Positions 22,699 to 30,842 of a DNA stretch of 56,329 bases are shown in pieces. Position 1 is the first letter of the stretch, and every line of letters starts with the position of its first letter. Source of the stretch: Pseudomonadota bacterium (GTDB lineage Bacteria; Pseudomonadota; Gammaproteobacteria; Burkholderiales; Burkholderiaceae_C); assembly GCA_022566735.1 (NCBI GenBank), contig JADFIG010000022.1, forward strand, positions 1 through 56,329, in the 5' to 3' direction. Position numbers and translations under genes: made by a program. The notes beneath the pieces were generated by a model. It did not search any database, had not been told where the DNA came from, and saw only the letters and a program-made list of their open reading frames with translations.

Positions 22699-22746
22699 TT
22701 GACAGCGGTCAGGACTCGCTGTTAGCCTTTGTTGAATGATCATTCA
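22699..22746 (+). promoter_or_regulatory. Promoter and TetR operator for the SDR gene
   Basis: The perfect palindrome TGAATGATCATTCA is at 22733-22746. Upstream is TTGACA (22699-22704), then 17 bp, then a weak -10 TTAGCC (22722-22727). The surrounding bases, TTTGTTGAATG and CATTCAGNAAA, match those at the isomerase operator, so the two sites are copies of one control module. Confidence 0.75.
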
Positions 22747-22759
22747 GCAAAGGATTGGC

Positions 22760-23539
22760 ATGCCTCAAGACAACATCCTGCAGGCCGGTGGTGTGGACGG
22801 CGGTGCGGCGCCAGGGCCGCGCAAGGTGGCACTGGTCATCGGTGCGGGGGACGCCACCGGCGGCGCGATCGCCAGGCGCTTTGCCCGCGAGGGCTTCGTG
22901 GCCTGCGTCACCCGGCGCAGTGCCGACAAGCTCCAGCCGCTGGTCGACGAGATCCGTGCGCAAGGCGGCGAGGCCGTGCCCTTTGCCTCGGATGCGCGTC
23001 AGGAGGAGGAGGTCGTGGCGCTGATCGAGCAGATCGAATCGACCATCGGTCCCATCGAGGTGCTGGTCTTCAACATCGGCGCGAACGTGCCTTGCAGCCT
23101 GCTGGAAGAAACCGCGCGCAAGTACTTCAAGATCTGGGAGATGGCGTGCTTCTCCGCCTTCCTGAATGTGCGCGAGGTGGCGCGGCGCATGGTGTCGCGT
23201 CAGCGCGGCACCATCCTGCTCACGGGGGCGACGGCGGGCATGCGGGGCGCGGCCAATTTCGCGGCCTTTGCCGGTGCCAAGCACGCCTTGCGCGCCCTGG
23301 CGCAGTGCGCCGCGCGCGAGCTCGGGCCGAAGAACGTCCACGTGGCCCATGTGATCGTCGACGGTGCCATCGACACCGAGTTCATCCGCACCAGCTTCCC
23401 GCAGAAGTACGCGCAGAAGGCGCAGGACGGCATCCTCAACCCGGAGCACATCGCCGAGAACTACTGGCACCTGCACCAGCAGCCGCGCGATGCCTGGACC
23501 TTCGAACTGGACCTGCGGCCCTGGAACGAGCCCTGGTGA
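22760..23539 (+). CDS. Short-chain dehydrogenase/reductase with Phe in place of the catalytic Tyr
   Basis: A 259-residue SDR with a glycine-rich NAD(P) loop GAGDATGG at 28-35 and a Rossmann fold. The usual active-site YxxxK appears as F170-A-G-A-K174, so the catalytic tyrosine is missing; I recall a subfamily of SDRs with this same FxxxK and a following HVAHVIVDGAIDT, which suggests a conserved difference rather than damage. The ATG at 22760 has AAAGGA upstream; a longer frame starting inside the operator was rejected. It is probably controlled by the adjacent TetR protein. Confidence 0.87.
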   Translation: MPQDNILQAGGVDGGAAPGPRKVALVIGAGDATGGAIARRFAREGFVACVTRRSADKLQPLVDEIRAQGGEAVPFASDARQEEEVVALIEQIESTIGPIEVLVFNIGANVPCSLLEETARKYFKIWEMACFSAFLNVREVARRMVSRQRGTILLTGATAGMRGAANFAAFAGAKHALRALAQCAARELGPKNVHVAHVIVDGAIDTEFIRTSFPQKYAQKAQDGILNPEHIAENYWHLHQQPRDAWTFELDLRPWNEPW

Positions 23540-23605
23540 CGCCTCAGGGTGACGAGGGAGCGGCGCGCGCGCAAGGAAGCCGCTGCGCCGCGGTCCCGCC
23601 TGCCC

Positions 23606-24679
23606 TCACTTGACGGCGGTGCCCTTCATCAGGGTGTCCTTGAGCTGCTTCATCCTCTCCTGCAGCGGCGGGTAGGGGCCGAAGCGGTGCTGGTCGGCCG
23701 AGGCGCCGTCCACATAGGGCGGGAAGGCGGCGTCCACCGGCTTGTTCCAGCGCGCGGGGAAGTCCCGCTCGGTGTGTGCCTTGAGTGGACGCTCGTGGCT
23801 CAGCACGAAGGCAGCGACGTCGTAGGCTTCCTCGTCCGTGAGTTGCGGTTGCGCGTAGGTGGTGCCCAGGGGCATGTTGGCCTTGATGAAGGCCGCGGCG
23901 GTGAGCATGCGGTTCATGCCGGCGCCGTGGTTGAAGGCGTCCTTGCCCCACAGCGGCGGGATGGCGTAGCCGGTGGCGCTGCCCGGTGCGCCCGCGCGAA
24001 CGCCGGCACCGTTGGGGCCGTGGCAGGCCACGCACTTGGCCTGGTAGACCTGGCTGCCCGCGGTGGTGTCTGCGCGGCGGTTGGGCGGGGTGAACGGGGG
24101 CAGCCCCTGGCCTTCGACCTTGCTGCCCACCGGGATGTCACGCGAGAGGAAGTGCATGTACGTGACGAAAGCCTTCATCTCCAGGCTGTCCAGCGGCAGG
24201 GGCTTGCCCGCCATGCTGCGCTCCATGCAGCCGTTCACCCGATCTTCCAGCGTGCTGACGGTGTCTTCGCGGCCCCTGTATTGCGGGAAGGTGGCATGCG
24301 CGCCCACCCAGGGGATGGCGAATTTCTTGGTGCCCGAGGCCTCGTGGCAGGACGCGCAGGCCAGGTTGTTGCCGGCAAAGCGCATCTTGGGGTTGCGCAC
24401 CTCGGGGCCGATGTGCGCGAAGGTGCGGTCCGTGAGCTCCTTGCCGTAGCGGGCCAGGCGGCCGTAGGCATCGTCCGGGAGCCGAGAGATGTCGTAGGCC
24501 TCGGTGGGGCCGATGCCGAGCTTGGCCGGCGTCGCGGCCTGGCCGACGGGCGTGGCCGCGGATGGGGGCGCCGATGCGGGCATGGGCGTGGGCCCCGACG
24601 CGGATCCGGAGGGGGGTGTCTGGGCGTGGAGCGCGCTGGCGCTCAGCAGCAGGATCGGCAGCAGGCGGGACGGGGTCAT
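23606..24679 (-). CDS. tsdA: Dihaem cytochrome c, thiosulfate dehydrogenase (TsdA)-like
   Basis: A 357-residue periplasmic dihaem cytochrome. A signal peptide (cleavage near residue 19) is followed by a Pro/Ala/Ser linker to about residue 50. Haem 1 is bound by C108-A-S-C111-H112 and haem 2 by C216-V-A-C219-H220. C151 in NGCMERS fits the cysteine that ligates haem 1 in TsdA, about 40 residues after its CXXCH, and M269 in NMPLG could ligate haem 2. TsdA joins two thiosulfates into tetrathionate or runs the reverse reaction. A thiosulfate role is well supported by motifs but unproven. No tsdB is adjacent. GAGGAG precedes the ATG. Confidence 0.82.
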   Translation of the reverse strand: MTPSRLLPILLLSASALHAQTPPSGSASGPTPMPASAPPSAATPVGQAATPAKLGIGPTEAYDISRLPDDAYGRLARYGKELTDRTFAHIGPEVRNPKMRFAGNNLACASCHEASGTKKFAIPWVGAHATFPQYRGREDTVSTLEDRVNGCMERSMAGKPLPLDSLEMKAFVTYMHFLSRDIPVGSKVEGQGLPPFTPPNRRADTTAGSQVYQAKCVACHGPNGAGVRAGAPGSATGYAIPPLWGKDAFNHGAGMNRMLTAAAFIKANMPLGTTYAQPQLTDEEAYDVAAFVLSHERPLKAHTERDFPARWNKPVDAAFPPYVDGASADQHRFGPYPPLQERMKQLKDTLMKGTAVK

Positions 24680-24708
24680 GGCTTCTCCTCGGCAGCAGGG
24701 AAGAAGCC

Positions 24709-24737
24709 ATTTTGCATACCCTTTGGGGTATGCGCAA
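24709..24737 (-). promoter_or_regulatory. tsdA promoter with a GGGTATGC palindrome filling the spacer
   Basis: A perfect inverted repeat GCATACCC-TTTG-GGGTATGC spans 24714-24733. Toward tsdA, TTGCGC (24737-24732) and CAAAAT (24714-24709) form a -35/-10 pair 17 bp apart, with the palindrome occupying the spacer. ATACCC/GGGTAT arms resemble operators of CsoR/CstR-family regulators, which sense copper or reactive sulfur. A sulfur-responsive repressor would fit the gene, but none is encoded in this window. Confidence 0.65.
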
Positions 24738-24801
24738 GGGCCCGCGGGCAAACCCGTGACGCATGCCGCAGATCCGGCAGGGCGGGAGTCCCGCGGCGTG
24801 C

Positions 24802-26214
24802 TCAGGCAGCGGCCTGGGCGGCTTCCGACGCGACCACCGGGTCCGGCAGAGGAGGGCAGGCTTCGGCGGGGGCTGCGAGCGGCCAGGCTGCGGATGTGTT
24901 GGCGTGCGCCTCCGCGCTCGCATGCGGGCCCCACAGCCGCGCCAACGCCGCTTCCTCGTCGGCGTGCATGTCCGGGTCCAGCCAGGTCGAGATGCGCTGG
25001 ATGTCCTGCACCCGGTGAGCGATTTCGCGGTTGGCGATGTCCAGCTCGCCGAGCTGTTCGCCCAGGAGTTCGCGGCGGGCCCACAGACCGAGTTCGCGGC
25101 CAGCGTGGGCGAGTTGGGCGAGCAATTCCGCGGCGAGCGTGGCGGACTCCCGGACGCGGCCTGGCGGCGTGCACGCACTCAGCGACTGGGCCGCCTGGGT
25201 GCTGGCCTCGATGTGGCGCGACAGCTGCTGGCTGCGTTCCCAGACGGCAGCGCCGTCCAGGGCTGCGGTCGCCGCGGGCGCAGCCAGTCCGGCATGGCTG
25301 CGCACGCGGCGGGCCACCTGGCTGGCGAAGGCGATGGCCACCGGGTCGAACTCGCCGGGCACCAGGCGCAAGGCCAGGCTGCCGTGCTCCCAGGCGGCGC
25401 CATGGTGCGGGTGTGCGGCGGTGGCGTGGTCGGCCAGCACGCCCATCAGGGTTTCGACGGCGCTGAGCCGGCAGCCCAGCCAGGACAGGTAGCGCGCGCG
25501 CAGCGGGTAGCCCATGCCGGTGCCGCGTTCGTGGTGCTCGCCGACGGCGCGGGCGAGTTCGCGGGGGTGGTCGGTCAGCCGGGCCAGCAGCAGCTCGCCG
25601 ATGCGGGGATGGACCACGATGTGGCGAAAGCCCGCGGGGGTGAGTTCGGCGTCGGCGGCCAGCAGCGCGGGGTTGACGTAGAGCTCACCGACATCGTGCA
25701 GCAGGCCGGCCAGCAGGGCCAGGCGAAGCTCATAGCGGTCGCTGCCAGCGTGCATGTACATCGCACCGGCCAGCAGCATGGCCTGGATGGCGTGATCGAA
25801 CGCCGCGGGCTGGCTGCCGCGCATGGCGGTCAGCATCAACTGGGCCACGGGGTGCAGTGGCAGCCGCTCGACTTCGCCCACCAGTTCCCTGGCCCAAGGG
25901 CGCAGGGCCAGGCTCAAAGGGCCGGTTTCATCGAAGGTGCGCCGAACGGTCTGGACCAGATCCGCGCTGGAGACCCCCTCCGGTGCCCGAAGGCAGGCCT
26001 CCAGCGGCTGGCGTAACTTGCGGTCCAGCAGGCGCTGCTGCAGGGCCGCGGAGACCGGCTGGTCCCGGGCCCACAACTTGGTGCCCCGTTCATCGCAGAT
26101 GTCTTCGCTGGCGACGATGGGGCTGTGGTCGCTGGCCTGAAGGATCGAGGACAGCGCGTACGGATTTGCCGCGCCGAGGTGGTGTGTCGCCTGGTGCATG
26201 TGGCAGATGGTCAT
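24802..26214 (-). CDS. HD-GYP domain protein (likely c-di-GMP phosphodiesterase)
   Basis: A 470-residue protein. The HD-GYP core lies at about 130-260, with HD at 173-174 (LLHDVGELY), H202, HHE at 227-229 and GYP at 235-237; the usual Asp before GxGYP is Thr. These residues bind the metal centre that hydrolyses cyclic di-GMP, so activity is likely. The N-terminal 120 residues and the alpha-helical C-terminal half (about 300-430) are not recognised and could sense signals or mediate contacts. No membrane segment is evident. ATG 26214 has a poorly spaced GGAG, and ATG 26199 is an alternative start. Confidence 0.82.
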   Translation of the reverse strand: MTICHMHQATHHLGAANPYALSSILQASDHSPIVASEDICDERGTKLWARDQPVSAALQQRLLDRKLRQPLEACLRAPEGVSSADLVQTVRRTFDETGPLSLALRPWARELVGEVERLPLHPVAQLMLTAMRGSQPAAFDHAIQAMLLAGAMYMHAGSDRYELRLALLAGLLHDVGELYVNPALLAADAELTPAGFRHIVVHPRIGELLLARLTDHPRELARAVGEHHERGTGMGYPLRARYLSWLGCRLSAVETLMGVLADHATAAHPHHGAAWEHGSLALRLVPGEFDPVAIAFASQVARRVRSHAGLAAPAATAALDGAAVWERSQQLSRHIEASTQAAQSLSACTPPGRVRESATLAAELLAQLAHAGRELGLWARRELLGEQLGELDIANREIAHRVQDIQRISTWLDPDMHADEEAALARLWGPHASAEAHANTSAAWPLAAPAEACPPLPDPVVASEAAQAAA

Positions 26215-26525
26215 CGCTCCTGAGCGACAGCGCGAGGTTCCCTGAGCAGGTGCCAGGACAGACTGCCCAGGCTTCCGTTTTTTGCCGGTTCGGACCTTCC
26301 CGATCGCGTTCGCGCGAGACGCGGGGGACGGCACCGTCGGTCGATGTTGGACAAGATGTACGCAACAGGCGTGCCAGGCCGCTCGCTCCTGGGGAATGCG
26401 GTGCCGGACCTCAGTCCGGTGCAAAAACATGGACGAATCCGTCCATCGATTCCCACCAAAGTGGTCGCAAAGGGTAATATCGGTCATCTTTCGAACCGCG
26501 CCTGCCAGGCGCCCCTGCCTGCACC
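26215..26525. promoter_or_regulatory. Divergent control region with two spaced inverted repeats
   Basis: This 311-bp region separates the HD-GYP gene from the AAA+ activator gene. It contains CCGGAC-CTCA-GTCCGG (26404-26419) and ATGGACG-AATC-CGTCCAT (26429-26446), both with four-base spacers, 9 bp apart. A TAATAT box at 26475-26480 could be a -10 for the activator gene, with no good -35, so the repeats may bind an activator just upstream of the promoter. A small TCGCG/CGCGA repeat is at 26304-26317. No gene is seen in this stretch. Confidence 0.45.
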
Positions 26526-28790
26526 ATGCGCGACGCACCCTCCGGCCTGCCCCTGACCGAACCCAAGGTGGTCGGCAAGGCCCCGGCCTTCCTGCACCTG
26601 TTGCGCGTGCTCGAGCGCGTCGCCCTGACCGACCGCGCGGTGCTGATCTCCGGCCCGACGGGGTCGGGCAAGGAGGTGCTGGCCCAGCTCATCCACCACC
26701 GCGGCCGCGACCCGCACGCGCCTTTCCTGGACATCAACTGTGGCGCGTTGCCCGAGCACCTGGTGGAGGCCGAACTGTTCGGCTACGCCAAGGGGGCGTT
26801 CACGGGGGCGGTGGCCACCCATGCCGGCCACTTCGAGCGCGTGGGACAGGGTACCTTGTTTCTGGACGAGATTGGCGAGTTGCCGCTGAACCTGCAGCCC
26901 AAGCTGCTGCGGGTGCTGGAGACGCGCACCTTCCGGCCGCTGGGCTCCACCGAGGTCAAGCGCTTCCAGGGCCGGGTGGTAGCCGCATCGCACCGCGACC
27001 TCGATGCGCTGGTGCGCGAAGGGCGCTTCCGCGAGGACCTGTACTACCGTTTGGCGGTGTTCATCCTGGAGGTGCCCGGCCTGGACCAGCGCCGAGACGA
27101 CATCCCCGACCTTGTGCGGCACTTCGCCTCGCTGCAACCCCGTGCCCTGAGCTTCAGCGACGCCGCCATCGCGCGGCTGCAGAACCACGCCTGGCCCGGC
27201 AACATCCGCCAGCTGCGCAGCGTGGTCGACCGCCTGGGCGTGCTGGCCGAGCACAGCCACATCACGCCGGAGGTGTTGTCCGACTACCTGGAGTCGCAGC
27301 AGGCCTCGGCGCAGGTGGACACCCGCGTGCTGGCCGACGCGCTGATGGCCTTGGCCGGCGATGACAAGCTGGCCGTGGCCGAGCAGTTGCTGATCGACCG
27401 GGCCATGCAGCTCAGCGGTGACAACAAGTCGGCCGCGGCGCGGCTGCTGGGCGTCAGCCGCAAGGCGGTGGAGCGGCGCATCGCGGCCCGCGGGGAGCGC
27501 CGCCGCTCGGCCCAGGAGTGCCTGGAAGAGGCGCAGGCGCTCATCAACGAAGCGGCCTTCCGCGAGGCCGTGCCGCTGCTGCGCATGGGCCTGGAGCAGG
27601 TGCGCCTGCCCGCGCCCACGCCGGAGCTGCAGCGCCTGAGCTATGACCTGCACCGCCTGCTGGGCGTGAGCCTGCGCAGCCTGGAGGGCTGGCTGAGTGC
27701 CGAGGCCCTGGAAGCCTACGAAGCCGCGTTCAAGGCGGGCGATGGCGTGGTGGACGACGCCGAGATGGGTTCGCTGCTGTTCGGCATCTGGACGGCCCAG
27801 CTGATGGCCATGGACCTGGCGAAGGCCCGTGGCACCGTGCAGGAGATGCTGCAGCGTGCCCAGGGCAGCGGCGACCCCGACCTGGTGGCCGAAGCCCATG
27901 TGGCCATGGCCAACACCCTGTTCTGGCTGGGCGACAGCGCCGAGGCCCTGGCCTGCCTGCAGCGCGGCGGCCTGGTGCCGGTGGGCAACCAGGAGCGCTG
28001 CCGCACCCAGGGCTTCGACCTGGTCGGCCTGGCCCTGAACTTCGAGGGCCTGGCGGCCTTCCAGACGGGCGATTTCGACCGTGCCCAGGCCGCGCGGGCC
28101 CGCCTGGAGCAACGCGCCCGCCACACCGTGGACCACCCCTTCAACCAGGCGATCGCGCTGCAGGGGGCGGCCTGGCTGGCGGCCTTGTTCGAGGATGTCA
28201 CCGCGCTGACGCCCCTGGCCGAGCAGCTGGAGGCCCTGTCGGCCCAGCACGGCTTCGTCTTCTACCTGGGGGTGGGGCAGGTGCTGCGCGGCACGGCGCT
28301 GACCGCACTGGGCCGCTTCGAGGAGGCCGAGGCGGCCATCCGCGACGGCTACGAAACGCACATGCTGCGCAACGGCGGCAAGCTGTTCTATTCCTTCCAG
28401 GCCTGGAAGCTGGGCGAGTTGCTGTTGCGCGCCCAAAGGCCGGAAGAGGCCGACCGCCTCATGTCGCAGGCCATGGACGTGGCCCTGGAGCACCAGGACC
28501 GCGCCTACCTGGGCGAGTTGCTGGACGTGCAGGGCCGCGCGCGCTGGGCCATGGGCGACTTGGACGGCGCCGAGGAGGCGCTGCGCAGCGCGATGTCGAC
28601 CGCCCTGGCGCTGGGCTCGGTGCCGGCCCGCCTGCGTGCGGCCACCCACCTGGCCCAGCTGCTCAAGGAGGGGGGGCGCGAGCGTCCGGCCCGCGACCTG
28701 CTCGACAAGATTTTGCGCGTCGTTGACAAGAAGGCCCCGTTTTACGGCCTGCATCGGGCTTTGCAGGTGATGGAGGGCCTTGCAACATAA
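26526..28790 (+). CDS. AAA+ sigma-54 activator with Fis HTH and long C-terminal TPR region
   Basis: A 754-residue protein with an unusual domain order. There is no N-terminal receiver, PAS or GAF domain. The AAA+ ATPase begins at once: Walker A GPTGSGKE at 43-50, the sigma-54 contact loop GAFTGA at 90-95, Walker B LFLDEIGE near 111-118, and an R-finger region (REDLYYRLAVF). A Fis-type helix-turn-helix lies near 298-325. It is followed by about 430 residues of helical TPR-like repeats, such as AHVAMANTLFWLGDSAEAL. The TPR part probably replaces the sensor. It is followed by DUF917 and racemase genes. There is no clear ribosome site at the ATG. Confidence 0.88.
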   Translation: MRDAPSGLPLTEPKVVGKAPAFLHLLRVLERVALTDRAVLISGPTGSGKEVLAQLIHHRGRDPHAPFLDINCGALPEHLVEAELFGYAKGAFTGAVATHAGHFERVGQGTLFLDEIGELPLNLQPKLLRVLETRTFRPLGSTEVKRFQGRVVAASHRDLDALVREGRFREDLYYRLAVFILEVPGLDQRRDDIPDLVRHFASLQPRALSFSDAAIARLQNHAWPGNIRQLRSVVDRLGVLAEHSHITPEVLSDYLESQQASAQVDTRVLADALMALAGDDKLAVAEQLLIDRAMQLSGDNKSAAARLLGVSRKAVERRIAARGERRRSAQECLEEAQALINEAAFREAVPLLRMGLEQVRLPAPTPELQRLSYDLHRLLGVSLRSLEGWLSAEALEAYEAAFKAGDGVVDDAEMGSLLFGIWTAQLMAMDLAKARGTVQEMLQRAQGSGDPDLVAEAHVAMANTLFWLGDSAEALACLQRGGLVPVGNQERCRTQGFDLVGLALNFEGLAAFQTGDFDRAQAARARLEQRARHTVDHPFNQAIALQGAAWLAALFEDVTALTPLAEQLEALSAQHGFVFYLGVGQVLRGTALTALGRFEEAEAAIRDGYETHMLRNGGKLFYSFQAWKLGELLLRAQRPEEADRLMSQAMDVALEHQDRAYLGELLDVQGRARWAMGDLDGAEEALRSAMSTALALGSVPARLRAATHLAQLLKEGGRERPARDLLDKILRVVDKKAPFYGLHRALQVMEGLAT

Positions 28791-28833
28791 GCCTCCCGTT
28801 CAACGATGCCCGATCAGGGCAAGGAGGATCGTG

Positions 28834-30090
28834 ATGGCGAATGTGTTGCAACGTGCCGACCTGGAGCCTTTGCTCCTGGGCGGTTGTTTCTTTGGCAGTG
28901 GCGGCGGCGGCACCGTGGTGTCCGCGCGCAACCTGGTGTCGCACTTCGAAAAGGGCGGCTACTACCCCAGCGACCATGTGCGCGTGGTCAGCGTGGACGA
29001 GGCCACCGAAGGCGAGTCGGTGATGGTGGCCTACATGGGCGCCCCGGAGGCGATCGACAGCGCCACCCACCCCGTCGGGCCGGTGATGGCCGTGGAGAAC
29101 GTGCGCAAGCGGCTGGCCGCGCAGGGCCGCAAGCTGGCCTACGTGGTGCCACCGGAAAGCGGTGCCCTGGGCTTCACCGTGGCCTGCCTGGTGGCGGCCA
29201 GGCTGGGTCTGGCCGTGGTCGATGGCGATGGGGCCGGTCGCGCCGTGCCCTCGCTGCCGATGCTGACCTTTGCGTCGCGCCACGTCGATCCGCGTCCGGC
29301 CTTCCTGGTCAGCCAGGACGGCCTTTCGGTCGAACTGGACGTGACCCCGCGCCGCGGCGAGGGCGGTGACCGCCAGCACCAGGAGGACGTGTCCATCATC
29401 GTCGAGCAGATGATGCGGCCCATCGTGGCCGCGCCCGAGTTCAACGAGTTCGGTGGCCTGGCCATGTGGGTGATGTCGCCGCACACCCTGCGTCACGCGC
29501 TGCCCATCCGCGGCACCCTGCAGCGTGCGCTGAGCTTCGGCCGTGCCCTGCTGGCGGGCGAGTTGCGGCGCGCCGACGAGGTGGTGGCTTACCTGCAGCG
29601 GCAGTTCGGCGTGCGCGCCCAGGCCCTGTTCGACACCGGCGTGATCGCCTCGGCCCAGGTGGACACCACCGGCGGCTTCGACCTGGGCACGGTGGTGATC
29701 CGTGCGGCAGGTGGCCAGGCCGCCGATGCGCCCACCGCCACGGTGCTCTACCAGAACGAGTCCCTGCTGGCCTGGAGCAGCCGCTCGGCCCGGCCTGTGT
29801 GCATGGCACCCGATGGCATCGCCTATTTCTTCGAAGTCGGCGCGGGCGAGCCGGGGCAGGCGGTGGCCTCCAACGGTGACCTGCTCAACCCGGACGGCAC
29901 CCTCAAGCCGCAGTACAGGGACCGGCCTGTGACGGTGCTGGGCCTGTCGGCCAACCCCCTCCTGCGCGAGCCGGGTGGGCTCATCCTCGACAGCTTCATG
30001 AAGCAGGCGGTGACCCTGGGCTACCGCGGGCCCTACGTGCCGGTCGAAGACCTGATCGGCAGTCCTGAACATGCTGGAGGTGCACGATGA
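28834..30090 (+). CDS. DUF917 family protein
   Basis: A 418-residue protein of the DUF917 family (relatives often occur with hydantoinases and are sometimes labelled S-methyl thiohydantoin desulfurase-like). The N-terminal LLLGGCFFGSGGGGTV glycine-rich stretch is typical, with ESGALGFTVACLVAARLG and a GDGAGRAVPSLPM segment following. AAGGAGG precedes the ATG at 28834. It lies 43 bp after the AAA+ regulator gene and overlaps the racemase gene by 4 bp, so the last two are translationally coupled. The reaction is unknown; metabolism of a hydantoin-like or amino-acid derivative is an inference from family context. Confidence 0.83.
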   Translation: MANVLQRADLEPLLLGGCFFGSGGGGTVVSARNLVSHFEKGGYYPSDHVRVVSVDEATEGESVMVAYMGAPEAIDSATHPVGPVMAVENVRKRLAAQGRKLAYVVPPESGALGFTVACLVAARLGLAVVDGDGAGRAVPSLPMLTFASRHVDPRPAFLVSQDGLSVELDVTPRRGEGGDRQHQEDVSIIVEQMMRPIVAAPEFNEFGGLAMWVMSPHTLRHALPIRGTLQRALSFGRALLAGELRRADEVVAYLQRQFGVRAQALFDTGVIASAQVDTTGGFDLGTVVIRAAGGQAADAPTATVLYQNESLLAWSSRSARPVCMAPDGIAYFFEVGAGEPGQAVASNGDLLNPDGTLKPQYRDRPVTVLGLSANPLLREPGGLILDSFMKQAVTLGYRGPYVPVEDLIGSPEHAGGAR

Positions 30091-30818
30091 GCGCCACGGC
30101 CCAGCGGTACCGCATCGCCGTCATCGCCCCGGTCAACACGGCGCAGTTCAACGACCTGCTGCTGAAGGCCGTGCAGCCGGTGCTGCCGCCCGACGTCGAT
30201 GTCGAGGTGCGCAACATCGCCCAGGGACACGACTGCATCGAAAGCCGCACCGACTGGTTGCACAACGGCTACCCGGTCGTCGAGCTGGCCCGCGCCTTGC
30301 AACAGGAAGGCTTCGATGGCATCTGGCTGAGCGACTTCGACATGTGCGGTGTCGAAGCTGCGCGCGAGTGCATCGACATCCCCATCATCGGCGGCTTCCC
30401 GACCTCGGCTTTCACGGCCCTGGGGCTGAGCCAGCGCTTCGGCATCCTGACCATCCTGCCCAGCACGCTGGCGATGCAGCAGGGCCATGTGCTGACCTAC
30501 GGGCTGCAGGACAACTTCGCGGGCATCGCGCCCATCGACTGTCCGGTGGACCAGCTCTCCAACGTGGACGTGGTCGTGGCCAAGTCCTTCCCGGTGGCCC
30601 TGAAGCTCATCCGTGAGCAGGGGGCGCAGTCCATCTTGCTGGGCTGCACGGGCTTTGTCGGGGTGGCGGAGAAGCTGTCGGTGCTGCTGAGCGAAGCCCT
30701 GCAGGGCCACGTGCCGGTGGTCGACCCGAACCAGGCCGGTTTCGGCTACCTGGTGTCGCTGGTGCGCATGGGCTTGCGGCCCAGCCGCCTGTGCTACAGC
30801 GCCTACGACGAGCGCTGA
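30087..30818 (+). CDS. Aspartate/glutamate/hydantoin racemase family protein
   Basis: A 243-residue Asp/Glu racemase superfamily enzyme. The two candidate active-site cysteines are C87 (DFDMCGVEAAR) and C187 (LLGCTGF), in the places expected for proton abstraction from opposite faces of the substrate. The N-terminal RIAVIAPVNTAQFND segment fits the hydantoin racemase branch. It begins inside the DUF917 stop (ATGA) and ends the cluster. No hydantoinase or carbamoylase is in the window, so the substrate is unknown. Confidence 0.87.
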   Translation: MSATAQRYRIAVIAPVNTAQFNDLLLKAVQPVLPPDVDVEVRNIAQGHDCIESRTDWLHNGYPVVELARALQQEGFDGIWLSDFDMCGVEAARECIDIPIIGGFPTSAFTALGLSQRFGILTILPSTLAMQQGHVLTYGLQDNFAGIAPIDCPVDQLSNVDVVVAKSFPVALKLIREQGAQSILLGCTGFVGVAEKLSVLLSEALQGHVPVVDPNQAGFGYLVSLVRMGLRPSRLCYSAYDER

Positions 30819-30842
30819 CGCTGCATCAGGCTGTCGGCCGGA

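Noticed and set aside
22736..22759. An earlier ATG for the SDR gene inside the TetR operator
   Set aside because: It would start translation within the palindrome, upstream of the AAAGGA ribosome site, which serves ATG 22760.
26391..26407. A GG-N10-GC arrangement resembling a sigma-54 promoter before the AAA+ gene
   Set aside because: Only the invariant GG and GC fit; the rest of the -24/-12 consensus is poor, and such matches are frequent by chance in GC-rich DNA.
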